47,611 bases of DNA from Schwartzia sp. (in: firmicutes) (lineage in GTDB: Bacteria > Bacillota > Negativicutes > Selenomonadales > Selenomonadaceae), in contig JAFSWT010000039.1 of the NCBI GenBank assembly GCA_017444395.1, positions 1 to 47,611 on the forward strand. The letters are read 5' to 3'. This document shows positions 24,615-33,168 of this stretch, piece after piece. Position 1 is the stretch's first letter; every line of letters begins with the position of its first letter. Below the pieces are notes generated by a model, which made no database searches, was not told where the DNA came from, and saw only the letters and a program-made list of their open reading frames with translations. A program made the position numbers and the translations under genes.

Positions 24615-25790
24615 TCATCGTCTCGTCGCGGACGAACCCGCCCCGCCTGATGGCTTTTCGGTCTTACCCGTGGCAGCCGGGCTATTCTCTTTGGATTCCT
24701 TTGCCGTCATCCGCCCGCCCTGGGGCGTTTCCGCGGGCTGGGTGGACGCGGCGTCCGGCACCGTCGCCCGGGTGTTCTCCGACACCTTTACGGAGAGCTC
24801 CGGCGGTACGACCCGGCCGGTGGCGGTAACAACCGGCACTGCCGCCTTGGAGCGGAGACGCAGGACACCTTCGGCTTCGTTGAGGCCGCCTTCCAGCCGG
24901 AACAGCCGCTCTATCTCACGGGCATCAATATAGAGCTTACCGCCGAAGGAAAAGCCCTCAGCCTCACCGTATGATGTCCGGACCTGGTTTTCCAGCATAT
25001 CCCAGACGATCTCCGTCTTCGTAACCACCGAAAGCGGAAGCGCCGGCACATAGAGCGCCTCACCCATGCTGATGGCCCGTCCGGAAATCCAGCGGTCATC
25101 CACCTCGACCCGGAACGGCCGGCCCAGGAACGTCGGTTCACCATCCGAATTATCGATTTTTTCCTCGATTTCCCCGTCGCTCAGAAGCGATTCCACGCCA
25201 TACTTTTCCAAAGCCCGGCGCACGTCACTGACGTCCAGCGGCTGCCGGCCGTATCCGTCGGGATAGATGTAATAAACGACGGTCCCATCAGCGATCTGCT
25301 CGACCACCACCCGGTCATAGCTGACCTCCACCGGCGTACCGATTTCCACCGCGTCGTAAAGCTGCTCCACGTCCTTTTCCAGCAGCCGGATGCAGCCGTT
25401 GGATACATACCCGCCGATGGATTCCGGCTTATTCGTGCCATGGATGCCGTAGGTCACATCCTTGAACTCCATCCAGCGGTAGCCCAGAGGATTGTCCTCA
25501 CCGGACTCCACCCGCTTTTTCGTATCCTTGGGATCCACCCATTCCGGGTTCTCCTCCATGCTCAGGATGGAGAAAGTGCCCACCGGGGTCGGCGTCTCCA
25601 CCTTGCCGGCGCCAATATGGAACATGTACTTTTTCTTGCCCGCCTGATAAAGCGTCAGAATCCGGCTGGCCAGATTGATCGTGATCTTCTGGTCCGCCGG
25701 CGCCGCTTCCAACACCGGCCCGCCAATGTCCACTGCCCCACTCAGGCAAAGCAGCACCGCCAGGCAGCCTGCTATGATTTTCGCCTTCAT
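24615..25790 (-). CDS. Secreted L,D-transpeptidase (YkuD family)
   Basis: 391 residues. A signal peptide (MKAKIIAGCLAVLLCLSGAV) exports the protein. The YkuD catalytic domain covers about residues 32-165, with the motif HGTN and the catalytic Cys in SNGCIRL. The enzyme family forms 3-3 cross-links or attaches proteins to peptidoglycan. A middle region (about 180-310) reads like a copper-amine-oxidase-type beta domain (FGGKLYIDAREIERLF). The last 70 residues are Pro/Ala/Thr-rich and disordered. The ATG at 25790 is chosen as the signal-peptide start; 12 open codons precede it. It heads the transcript from the promoter at 25856-25885, so cell-wall and DNA-repair genes are co-transcribed. Confidence 0.9.
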   Translation of the reverse strand: MKAKIIAGCLAVLLCLSGAVDIGGPVLEAAPADQKITINLASRILTLYQAGKKKYMFHIGAGKVETPTPVGTFSILSMEENPEWVDPKDTKKRVESGEDNPLGYRWMEFKDVTYGIHGTNKPESIGGYVSNGCIRLLEKDVEQLYDAVEIGTPVEVSYDRVVVEQIADGTVVYYIYPDGYGRQPLDVSDVRRALEKYGVESLLSDGEIEEKIDNSDGEPTFLGRPFRVEVDDRWISGRAISMGEALYVPALPLSVVTKTEIVWDMLENQVRTSYGEAEGFSFGGKLYIDAREIERLFRLEGGLNEAEGVLRLRSKAAVPVVTATGRVVPPELSVKVSENTRATVPDAASTQPAETPQGGRMTAKESKENSPAATGKTEKPSGGAGSSATRR

Positions 25791-25855
25791 TTCTTCGCGC
25801 CTCTCCCTCAATGCATGGAATTGCACCCGCGTTTTTCCCCGCAGGGGTATTTCCT

Positions 25856-25885
25856 AGTATAGCACATTCTCCCCCCGCATTTCAA
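25856..25885 (-). promoter_or_regulatory. Promoter of the ldt-polA-mutM-coaE operon
   Basis: On the minus strand TTGAAA (25885-25880) and TATACT (25861-25856) are separated by 18 bases, a strong vegetative-type promoter. The leader of about 60 bases contains a CCCC-TGC-GGGG hairpin before the start codon at 25790. Confidence 0.75.
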
Positions 25886-25992
25886 AAAAACCTCCGCCCT
25901 TTACCGACGCCGGTTTCACAAGGCCAAACACATCGAAGGCCTGATGGACCGCCCTCCGGTGCCGGTGCATTTTATTTTTCCCAAAAGCGCGC

Positions 25993-26025
25993 AAAAAAGC
26001 CGCCCGTTTTCCAACATCGGGCGGC
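25993..26025 (-). terminator. Intrinsic terminator after surE
   Basis: On the minus strand GCCGCCCG (26025-26018) pairs perfectly with CGGGCGGC (26006-25999), followed by TTTTTTG. It lies about 60 bases after the surE stop codon and ends the long pil/aro run. Its stem sequence closely resembles the terminator at 7635-7671. Confidence 0.88.
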
Positions 26026-26085
26026 TTCAGTCAGCGTTTCCCTGCCCCCGGACCGGGCGGCTCCTTTCTCCTCGACCGGAGGTGA

Positions 26086-26841
26086 CTAACGATAGCGCAG
26101 TTTTTCATCCAGGAAATCCACATCCGTCAGGTCAATGCGTAACGGCGATACCGCGATATAACCGTGATTCGCCGCGTAAACATCCGTGACTTCGTCATTA
26201 GGCCCGTCGTAAATCTCGCCGGCCATGTGATAGTAGACGCGGCCGTTTATCTCGATTCGCTGGAACGCGTTCAGATAATCACGACGGCCCACCGACGTGA
26301 AGACGTAATTCGGGACGCCGTCCAACAGGAAACGGGGATAATTGATGTTGAACAGGAAGGGCCGCGCCGCCTCGGCAAAAAGTGCCGGCAGGTAATCGCG
26401 AAACAGCGCCGCTACCTGCGTATAGGGCAGGACGGAATCGATGTCCAGCGAGACCGCGATGGCAGGCAGGCCATGCATATATCCCTCGATGGCCGCCCCC
26501 ACCGTTCCGGAGTACAGGACATCCGAGCCCAGATTCGCGCCTTTATTGATACCGGAAATCACCAGCTCCGGCATCGTTTCCGGCCGGGCCATCGCCTCGA
26601 GGTAGAGCTTTACGCAGTCCGCGGGCGTACCATGGATCTTCCAGGCCTCGATACCGGCGGCGGCGAAGTGCTCCCCCGGCTCCACCTCGATGTTCGTCCG
26701 TACTGTAATGGCGTGTGCTTTGGCGCTTTGCTCCGTCGCCGGCGCCGCGACGACCAGCGTGTGCTCCGGCGCCAGCGCCTCCACCAGCGCTGCCATCCCC
26801 ACTGAATCAATCCCATCATCGTTGGAAAGCAGTATCCGCAT
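26086..26841 (-). CDS. surE: 5'/3'-nucleotidase SurE
   Basis: 251 residues, a metal-dependent cytoplasmic phosphatase acting on nucleoside monophosphates (and short polyphosphates in some species). The N-terminal metal site MRILLSNDDGIDSVGM is intact, as are the SGINKGANLGSDVLYSGTVGAA stretch (split here as SGINKGANLGSD and VLYSGTVGAA) and an AISLD-like AVSLDID strand. Length is normal. The ATG at 26841 has GGGAGG upstream. It is 34 bases after aroB and ends at a strong terminator, so it is the last gene of the operon. Confidence 0.95.
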   Translation of the reverse strand: MRILLSNDDGIDSVGMAALVEALAPEHTLVVAAPATEQSAKAHAITVRTNIEVEPGEHFAAAGIEAWKIHGTPADCVKLYLEAMARPETMPELVISGINKGANLGSDVLYSGTVGAAIEGYMHGLPAIAVSLDIDSVLPYTQVAALFRDYLPALFAEAARPFLFNINYPRFLLDGVPNYVFTSVGRRDYLNAFQRIEINGRVYYHMAGEIYDGPNDEVTDVYAANHGYIAVSPLRIDLTDVDFLDEKLRYR

Positions 26842-26875
26842 AATACCTCCCTATTCCTCAAACACTTTTCAGGGG

Positions 26876-27961
26876 CTATTCGATAATCCGCGCCATAGCG
26901 TCCCGCACGATTTCCTCCGGCACGTCCCGGCGGACAGTCACATGGCCCAACGCGTCCAGCAGGACCCAGTTCACCTGGCCGTCCACGGTCTTCTTGTCAT
27001 GGAAGATATCCTTGTACATCGCGTCGGCGGTGCATCCTTTCGCCTTGATTGGCAGGTGCAGCGTTTCCATCAGGTGGAGGAGCCTGTCCACGATGGTGTC
27101 ATCAATCAGGCCGAGTGCCCGGCTGATGAATGCCGCCCCCGCCATGCCGATGGCCACCGCCTCACCGTGGTTATAGCGGACGTACTGCGTTTCTTTTTCA
27201 ATGGCGTGCCCGATTGTATGACCGAAATTCAGGATGCGCCTCAGGCCGTTCTCCCGCTCGTCCTGCCGCACCACGTCGGCCTTGATTTCCACGGAACGCG
27301 TCACGATATGTTCCAGCGCCTGAGACTCCAGGGCCAGGATGGCCGGGCCGTTCTTCTCCAGATACGCAAAGAACGCTTCGTCATAGATTGCGCCGTATTT
27401 GACGATTTCGCCCAACCCGGTGCAGATTTCCCGGGGCGGCAGTGTGGACAGGAACGCGAGATCAATGAACACCCGCTTCGGCTGGTAGAAGGCGCCGATC
27501 AGATTCTTCCCCGACGGATGATTGACGGCAACCTTGCCCCCGACGCTTGAATCCACCTGCGCCAGAAGGCTCGTCGGCATCTGCACGTAGGGAATGCCCC
27601 GCATATACGTCGCCGCCACGAAGCCCGCCAAATCGCCGACCACGCCGCCTCCCAGGGCGCAGATGACAGACTTCCGGTCCAACCCGTTGGCAATGGCCCG
27701 GGTGTAGATTTTTTCCGCCTCCGCCAGGCATTTTGAACGTTCTCCGGGCGGGATGCGGTACGTCTCAGCCGCCAGTCCGGCGCTTCGCAAGAGAGCCTCC
27801 ACCGCGTTCTCATACAATCGGCCCACGTTGGAATCCGTAACCACCAACGCCCGGGAGGAAAAACCGGCGCCCTTGAAATACGCCCGCACCTTGTCGTCAA
27901 GGTTCTTACCGATATCTATCTGATAGGAATTCTCCGGCAGTATGACATTTACTTCACCCAT
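26876..27961 (-). CDS. aroB: 3-dehydroquinate synthase
   Basis: 361 residues, the second enzyme of the shikimate pathway, an NAD- and metal-dependent cyclase converting DAHP to 3-dehydroquinate. The NAD site GGGVVGDLAGFVAA, the substrate loop QVDSSVGGKVAVNH and the metal-binding FGHTIGHAIE with HGEAVAIGM are all present. Its start overlaps the end of aroK by 8 bases, so the two are coupled. Full length, no defects. Confidence 0.97.
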   Translation of the reverse strand: MGEVNVILPENSYQIDIGKNLDDKVRAYFKGAGFSSRALVVTDSNVGRLYENAVEALLRSAGLAAETYRIPPGERSKCLAEAEKIYTRAIANGLDRKSVICALGGGVVGDLAGFVAATYMRGIPYVQMPTSLLAQVDSSVGGKVAVNHPSGKNLIGAFYQPKRVFIDLAFLSTLPPREICTGLGEIVKYGAIYDEAFFAYLEKNGPAILALESQALEHIVTRSVEIKADVVRQDERENGLRRILNFGHTIGHAIEKETQYVRYNHGEAVAIGMAGAAFISRALGLIDDTIVDRLLHLMETLHLPIKAKGCTADAMYKDIFHDKKTVDGQVNWVLLDALGHVTVRRDVPEEIVRDAMARIIE

Positions 27962-28487
27962 GCAGATTTCCCTCCCGTTTCAGGTAGTGGCAGATCTCCT
28001 CCGCGATTTCCAGCGGGGAGCGATCGCTGGTGTCGATGAAACAATCCGCCTGCGCGTAAAAGGAACGGCGGCTTTCCAGTAGTTCCTCCACCGCCTGCCG
28101 CCGGTCGGCACTTTGGTCAAGCACCGGCCTTTCACCGCGGCGGCTCGTCCGGGCGACAATGGTATCGACATCCGCCGTCAGGCAGACGATGACGCCGCTT
28201 TGGCGCAGACGCTCCATATTTTCCCGATCCTTGACAGTGCCTCCCCCGGTAGCGATCACGGTGTTCTTCCGCGCCGCCACTTCTTCCACGGCCTTCTTCT
28301 CGGCCGCCCGGAAATACGCTTCGCCGCGCCCGGCAAAAATCTCCGGGATCTTGCAGCCTTCGCGCTCTTCTATATACTGATCAAGGTCCAGGAACGCAAA
28401 GCCCAGCCGGGACGCCAGGCACTTCCCGGTACTGGTCTTTCCCGTCCCCATGAACCCAATCAGGACCACATTCCTCGCCATGCTCAT
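27954..28487 (-). CDS. aroK: Shikimate kinase
   Basis: 177 residues, phosphorylating shikimate at the 3-hydroxyl with ATP. P-loop GFMGTGKTSTGK at residues 11-22; the shikimate-binding DLD motif (FLDLDQYI) and GGG (ATGGGTV) are present, as is the lid region with RPVLDQ. The first ATG (28487) overlaps the aroC stop as ATGA; a second ATG two codons later is an alternative. Part of the aroC-aroK-aroB set. Confidence 0.97.
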   Translation of the reverse strand: MSMARNVVLIGFMGTGKTSTGKCLASRLGFAFLDLDQYIEEREGCKIPEIFAGRGEAYFRAAEKKAVEEVAARKNTVIATGGGTVKDRENMERLRQSGVIVCLTADVDTIVARTSRRGERPVLDQSADRRQAVEELLESRRSFYAQADCFIDTSDRSPLEIAEEICHYLKREGNLHG

Positions 28488-29626
28488 CTCTCCGCCAATT
28501 GTTTACGGTACGCGTCCAGGGCTGCCAACAGTTCCCGCATGGAGTCACCGGGGAACTTTTCCAGCACCGCCTGGGCCATCACCAGCGCCGTCATCGCCTC
28601 ACCCACCACGGAGGCGGCGGAAACCGCACAGACGTCGCTGCGCTCTTTGGACGCCAGCACCGCTTCATGGCGCTCGATATCAATGGAGTGAAGCGGCTTC
28701 ATCAGCGTTGGGATGGGCTTCATCACCGCCCGCAACACGATTTCCTCGCCGTTGCTCATGCCGCCCTCAATACCGCCAGCCCGGTTCGTCCGCCGGACAA
28801 CCCGGCCGTCGGTGTCGTAAAAGAGCTCGTCATGCGCCTGGCTCCCGGGCAGGTCCGCGTATTGGAATCCCGCGCCAATTTCCACTCCCTTGATGGCCTG
28901 AATGGACATCAGAGCACCGGCCAATCGGCTGTCCAGGCGGCGGTCCCACTGAATATGGCTGCCCAGTCCCACCGGTGCGCCGCGCACGATGACCTCGAAG
29001 ACGCCGCCCAGCGTGTCGCCCGCCTCCTTCGCCTGACGGATGCGCTCCTTCATTCGCGCTTCAGCGTCCTTGTCCCGGCAATTCAGCTCAGAGTCTGCCG
29101 CGTCGCCATCCGCCGACGGATTGGCCTTCTCCCCGCCGATATTAATGACCGATGACGAAACCCCGATTCCCAGCGCCCGCAGGAACTCTTTCGCCAATCC
29201 ACCGGCGGCGACCCGCATGGCGGTTTCCCGGGCGCTGGAACGTTCCAGAATATCGCGGATATCCTGCCGGTCATATTTCAGGATGCCGACGTAATCCGCA
29301 TGGCCCGGCCGGGCCGCCGTCACCCGCTCGCCCTCCGGAGAGCCAAAGGCCGCCATACGACCGGTCCAGTTCTCCCAATCCCGGTTCCTGACCTGCAGAG
29401 TGACCGGCCCGCCTATGGTCTCCCCAAACCGAACGCCGGACAGGATTTCCACCCGGTCGCTTTCAATCTTCATTCGCCCGCCGCGGCCATACCCCTGCTG
29501 ACGCCTTGCCATATCGCGGTTGATTGCCGTCAGGTCGAGCCGAAGCCCTGCCGGAAGTCCTTCTACAATCGCCGTCAGGCATGGTCCGTGGGACTCGCCC
29601 GCCGTCAGGTAACGAAACGCTGTCAT
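28484..29626 (-). CDS. aroC: Chorismate synthase
   Basis: 380 residues, catalysing the last shared step of aromatic synthesis (EPSP to chorismate, using reduced FMN). The start GESHGPCLTAIVEGLPAG, the middle RSSARETAMRVAAGG and the C-terminal DVCAVSAASVVGEAM are family signatures. The ATG at 29626 follows AGAGGTGG. It lies 45 bases downstream of the last pilus gene pilO, so aromatic synthesis genes are read with the pilus operon. Confidence 0.97.
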   Translation of the reverse strand: MTAFRYLTAGESHGPCLTAIVEGLPAGLRLDLTAINRDMARRQQGYGRGGRMKIESDRVEILSGVRFGETIGGPVTLQVRNRDWENWTGRMAAFGSPEGERVTAARPGHADYVGILKYDRQDIRDILERSSARETAMRVAAGGLAKEFLRALGIGVSSSVINIGGEKANPSADGDAADSELNCRDKDAEARMKERIRQAKEAGDTLGGVFEVIVRGAPVGLGSHIQWDRRLDSRLAGALMSIQAIKGVEIGAGFQYADLPGSQAHDELFYDTDGRVVRRTNRAGGIEGGMSNGEEIVLRAVMKPIPTLMKPLHSIDIERHEAVLASKERSDVCAVSAASVVGEAMTALVMAQAVLEKFPGDSMRELLAALDAYRKQLAER

Positions 29627-29671
29627 ACTGCCACCTCTTTGATAAAACTGTTTTGCGATAATCCCGCGCCT

Positions 29672-30208
29672 TTACGGCCCCTTCGTCGCGTAAATCAGGA
29701 GCCCGATCTGGCAGGCAAAGACGCCCTGCCCCCTGGCACTGCCGGACAGCCGCTCCACCGTGACGAAGCGTTGGCCCTGCTCCAGACGTGACAAGAAATC
29801 GAGAATCTGGAAATAGTCCCCTTCCGTTGAAACCTCTATTTTCTGCTGAAACAGGCCGCCCTCCGGCGCAACTTTCCCCGGCTTCACTCCGGTCACGCGA
29901 ACGCCGGAGAGCGCGGCCCCGGCCTCAATATCGCCGAGAAAATCACTGGTCTCCATGCTGGGGGGCAAGAGCCGTTCATTCCGCTCCCGGCGCGCAGCCA
30001 ACGCCTTGGCGTAGGCCGCCGGGTCCTCCCGTTGGGCGAAGAAAGCCTTCGCCTCCCGGATTTGGCGCTCCATGTCGGCGGTCTGCTGCTGCTTTTCCTC
30101 CAATGCCGCCCGTTGCGGCAGATGAACAAACTGATGGAAGGCCAGCGCCACGCCCACCAGAAGGGCGCAGGAAAGGAAAAAGACGTATTTCCTCCGGTAA
30201 AGAATCAT
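29672..30208 (-). CDS. pilO: Type IV pilus inner-membrane protein PilO
   Basis: 178 residues. One membrane helix near the N-terminus (about 8-27), then a coiled-coil stretch (residues 33-80, rich in Glu, Gln and Arg), then a small alpha-beta domain ending GLLIYATKG. This is the layout of PilO, which pairs with PilN to form the alignment complex between the inner membrane and the outer-membrane pore. Sequence conservation in this family is low, so position next to the PilM-PilN-like gene is part of the argument. The start has GGAGG upstream. Confidence 0.8.
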   Translation of the reverse strand: MILYRRKYVFFLSCALLVGVALAFHQFVHLPQRAALEEKQQQTADMERQIREAKAFFAQREDPAAYAKALAARRERNERLLPPSMETSDFLGDIEAGAALSGVRVTGVKPGKVAPEGGLFQQKIEVSTEGDYFQILDFLSRLEQGQRFVTVERLSGSARGQGVFACQIGLLIYATKGP

Positions 30209-30236
30209 AAGGCCATGTGACCTCCAAACACCTGGC

Positions 30237-31388
30237 TTAAAACCGCAGCTTCATAGTGAACGAAAGCGATCCCGGTTCCGCCTGCTCGAAATGCTCCAGC
30301 ACCGGCGGCGCTGAAAGGAGTGCCGAATTGTCCTCAAACAGACTGAAATACTCCATCAGTGCCCCGTAAGAGGACGCCTCGCCCCGGCAGCGCAGATACC
30401 CATCCTCCGCCGGCTCAAAATGCGTCAGCCAGACATCCTCCACATTCAGCAGCCCCAGGACGTAAAACGCGTAATACCAGGAACGCCGCCCGGCGGAAAG
30501 CTGTATCAGTGCTTCATCCAACGCTTCGGTCTCCGCCCGGAGCTGCTGGATTGTTGCCACCTGTTGCCGGGCGTCGGCCGTCCAATCGTAACGTTGCCGG
30601 GCCTCTTCCAGGCGCTGGTCTGCTTCCCGGAGCAACCAGAGATTGATAAGGAACACCTCTGCCATCAGGCAGACCGTAATCACAGCCAGCCCAACGGCGT
30701 AAGAAAGCCAGGCCCGCTTTTCGGGGCGGAAGTCCTCGGGGAGGAACCCGATTGCGCCCTCCTGTCCGGGCCGGAGGACATTCGCGGCGCCGTAGAGGGC
30801 CAGCGTCATTTCTTCCGACCATTCCTCTTCCCGGGTGCGCGCGTTCCGGAAGAACACCATATCCCCGAGGCAGACAGCATCCGCCGCCGGCCGCGCGAGC
30901 AATTCCTCCGGGGCCAGGAATATTTCCCCGACCTCCAGGCCAGCCTCCCGAAACGCTTGCCAGCGGGCCAGCCCCCGTTCCTCGTCCAGGACGGCGGCCA
31001 ATACCCGCCCTTCCCGGGCGGAGAATCCCGTCCAATACTGCTGCCCCGCGAAGGGACAGTTCACCGCGATATCCCATTGGATTGCCTGGGCGAGCTCCTT
31101 CCTTTCCAGGGATGGATAGACCCGCTCGTAGATATAACATTCCTCCCGGGATACGACAAGCCCCACCCGGCGGGACAGACCATGTGTCAGGCAGAGCAGT
31201 TTAATCTCCTCCGCCAACCGGGACCCCGCCATTGTGGGCTCCGTATTATCCTGTACGACGGTACGCCGGAATGCCTGGCGAATCTCAAACCCGTCCCCCG
31301 CAGCGACAACCTCCACCAGGTACAGGATGCCGCCGGCAGTATAGACGCCGACAGCGCGGGGCGTCTGTCTCGATATCTCCCAAGCCAT
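30237..31388 (-). CDS. Type IV pilus PilM-PilN-like fusion protein
   Basis: 383 residues. The first 190 residues have no membrane segment and resemble a reduced PilM, the actin-like cytoplasmic member of the alignment complex (VGVYTAGGILYLVEV near 13-27; VYPSLERKELAQAIQWDI near 90-107). Then comes a PilN-like part: IGFLPEDFRPEKR, one membrane helix at about 227-253, a coiled coil (255-300) and a compact domain. PilN normally binds PilM through a short cytoplasmic peptide, so a fusion is mechanistically sensible. PilM's usual length is about 350, so this one is shortened. It is followed 28 bases later by pilO. Confidence 0.75.
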   Translation of the reverse strand: MAWEISRQTPRAVGVYTAGGILYLVEVVAAGDGFEIRQAFRRTVVQDNTEPTMAGSRLAEEIKLLCLTHGLSRRVGLVVSREECYIYERVYPSLERKELAQAIQWDIAVNCPFAGQQYWTGFSAREGRVLAAVLDEERGLARWQAFREAGLEVGEIFLAPEELLARPAADAVCLGDMVFFRNARTREEEWSEEMTLALYGAANVLRPGQEGAIGFLPEDFRPEKRAWLSYAVGLAVITVCLMAEVFLINLWLLREADQRLEEARQRYDWTADARQQVATIQQLRAETEALDEALIQLSAGRRSWYYAFYVLGLLNVEDVWLTHFEPAEDGYLRCRGEASSYGALMEYFSLFEDNSALLSAPPVLEHFEQAEPGSLSFTMKLRF

Positions 31389-31391
31389 CTC

Positions 31392-31814
31392 TCAATGCTC
31401 CCAACGCGCGAGGCGCCATCGGCCGCCCTGCTCTTCCATATAGGCCAGGACCTGACCACGGGCTTCGCCCCGCCGGCTGACGGAAAGCAGGAGAATCTGA
31501 TTCCCCTGGCGACGGGCATAAACTGTTCCCTCGGTACCAGAACCGTCCGAGGCCTGATACATAGATACAGCCAGCGATGTCTCTCCCGTCGGTACGCTGT
31601 CGCGCAGGGCATCGTCACCGGCTATTCGCTCGCTGGCGCCAATGATGCCGTTTTGCGCTTCCAATCGCAACGATATGCCATCGGAAAACAGCCGGACGGT
31701 ATCAAAATGCTGCTGGGCCACCATAAAGGCAGCAGCCCCGAGCGCCGAAAGAATACCCAGGATTCCCAGCCCCAGCAGGGAGACAGAACCCCGTTCCTCC
31801 GCTATGACGCGCAT
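31392..31814 (-). CDS. PilX-like minor pilus component
   Basis: 140 residues with one N-terminal hydrophobic helix (GSVSLLGLGILGILSALGAA) preceded by a short basic-acidic leader. This resembles PilX-type minor pilins, though a classic prepilin cleavage site is not clear. The rest is a small, polar beta-rich domain. The ATG at 31814 starts one base after the stop codon of the preceding gene, which supports it over a longer frame. It lies in the row of minor pilin genes. Confidence 0.65.
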   Translation of the reverse strand: MRVIAEERGSVSLLGLGILGILSALGAAAFMVAQQHFDTVRLFSDGISLRLEAQNGIIGASERIAGDDALRDSVPTGETSLAVSMYQASDGSGTEGTVYARRQGNQILLLSVSRRGEARGQVLAYMEEQGGRWRLARWEH

Positions 31815-31815
31815 G

Positions 31816-32316
31816 CTAAAGACCCTCCGCATTGGCCACAGTGACGGCCGATTCCAACTCAAAGACGTGCCCCGTCCGCAGGTTTTCCCCCTTGATGCGG
31901 AAGAACAACGTCCGCGTCCCGACCGGCCGGAACTCAAAATCGGCGATGGCGATATCGACAAGCCGGCTTTCCCCGGTCAGGGGCTGACTGTTCCGCGCAA
32001 GGCGTGGCCGGTCCTCCTCGGTCCGGACGTATTCAATCCACTGCGGCACTCCGTCGGCGCCATGAATCAGAATCCGCAGACGTCCGCCCACGCTCTCGAA
32101 ACGATATGCGTACATCAGATCCGACGTGATGCGTTCCATGGAAAACCGAACCTGATTTTGGAGCTCCCAATCGCTGAGCAGGGAGACATACGCCCGCATG
32201 CCCCAACCGAGGGCCATCGCCAACGAGCCCAGGAGAAGCGCGATGAGCGGCAGGGCGACGGCCAGTTCGACCAGGCTCTGCCCCGCCTCCCGCCACAGCT
32301 TCCGCCGCTTACTCAC
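31816..32316 (-). CDS. PilW-like minor pilin
   Basis: 166 residues. A prepilin-type start, EAGQSLVELAVALPLIALL, places Gly at the cleavage site and Glu at +5; the residue after Gly is Gln rather than Phe, also seen in TadE-like proteins. A globular beta-rich domain follows (WELQNQVRFSMERITSDLM resembles PilW). It overlaps the next pilin gene by 8 bases. Confidence 0.7.
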   Translation of the reverse strand: MSKRRKLWREAGQSLVELAVALPLIALLLGSLAMALGWGMRAYVSLLSDWELQNQVRFSMERITSDLMYAYRFESVGGRLRILIHGADGVPQWIEYVRTEEDRPRLARNSQPLTGESRLVDIAIADFEFRPVGTRTLFFRIKGENLRTGHVFELESAVTVANAEGL

Positions 32317-32701
32317 GGACGCTCACCAGCCGGTGGAAACGCTTTTCCCGCACCGTTCCCCGCTCAGGCCAGCGGACGGCCACCCGGATATCGCGCAGGA
32401 AAGCGCTTTCGTCCGTACCCGAAATCTCTGTCGCTATCTCAAAAGCCACCTGATTCCTGACCACCGGATTGTCGCCGTCGCCCAGCCAGGGGAGCGAAGT
32501 GGCCGATCGCAAATAGGCCGCCGGTTTTGCTTCCGCCAGCGCCATCTGCTCCTGCGCCAGGAAGACCGCCGTCACCTCTGCCTCGTTCCGCCGGTGCTGC
32601 TCATTGAGCACGGCAAACGACAGGCAGATCAGCGAAGCCACCGTCAGAATGGCGCCCAAAATGACCGTTTCGACCAGAGCGAAGCCCTTTTCCCGTTCCA
32701 T
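32309..32701 (-). CDS. PilV-like minor pilin
   Basis: 130 residues with a type III signal: REKG|FALVETVILGAIL, cleavage expected after Gly with Phe at +1 and Glu at +5. The small C-terminal domain is beta-rich. Position between the FimT-like and PilW-like genes matches the usual order of minor pilins that prime the pilus. Confidence 0.75.
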   Translation of the reverse strand: MEREKGFALVETVILGAILTVASLICLSFAVLNEQHRRNEAEVTAVFLAQEQMALAEAKPAAYLRSATSLPWLGDGDNPVVRNQVAFEIATEISGTDESAFLRDIRVAVRWPERGTVREKRFHRLVSVRE

Positions 32702-32718
32702 AGTAAGCTCCTCGTGTA

Positions 32719-33168
32719 CTAGGGCGGTGTCAGCGATACCCGGATCCGGCCCGCCAGGTCGATGATGACATAGCGCCGCTCCGTGCCGCTCCGCAAGATA
32801 ATCGTCAGGGGCTCCGCGTTGCCGGTCCCGTAAAACATGACGGTTACACGATTGCAGGACAACTCGATGCCGGCCGGCAAGGTATGACGCTTGCTCCCGG
32901 TTCGTCCCTTGATGGAATAGCCGCCTCTTTCCAAACGGAATACCGGCACCTGATGTTCGCTGGCGTCGAGGAATTCCTGCCGCTGTGCCGCCGCGTAAAC
33001 GGACTCCTCCCGGTAAACCGCCAGCGCTGCCGCCAGCCGCTCTGTCTCACGGTCCAGCGTTAGCGTACTGTATTGAAAGAACAGCCGGGGCAACGCTACG
33101 GACGCCAGCAGGCTGATGACCATGGCCGTCAGAACCGCCTCTATCAGGCTGAAGCCCTTCTCATCCAT
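32719..33168 (-). CDS. GspH/FimT-like minor pilin
   Basis: 149 residues with a clean prepilin start, EKG|FSLIEAVLTAMVISLLAS. The body has the GspH/FimT pattern of an N-terminal helix and a beta-sandwich (ALAVYREESVYAAAQRQ, later IELSCNRVTVMFYG). Its start overlaps the prepilin peptidase gene by 8 bases. Confidence 0.78.
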   Translation of the reverse strand: MDEKGFSLIEAVLTAMVISLLASVALPRLFFQYSTLTLDRETERLAAALAVYREESVYAAAQRQEFLDASEHQVPVFRLERGGYSIKGRTGSKRHTLPAGIELSCNRVTVMFYGTGNAEPLTIILRSGTERRYVIIDLAGRIRVSLTPP

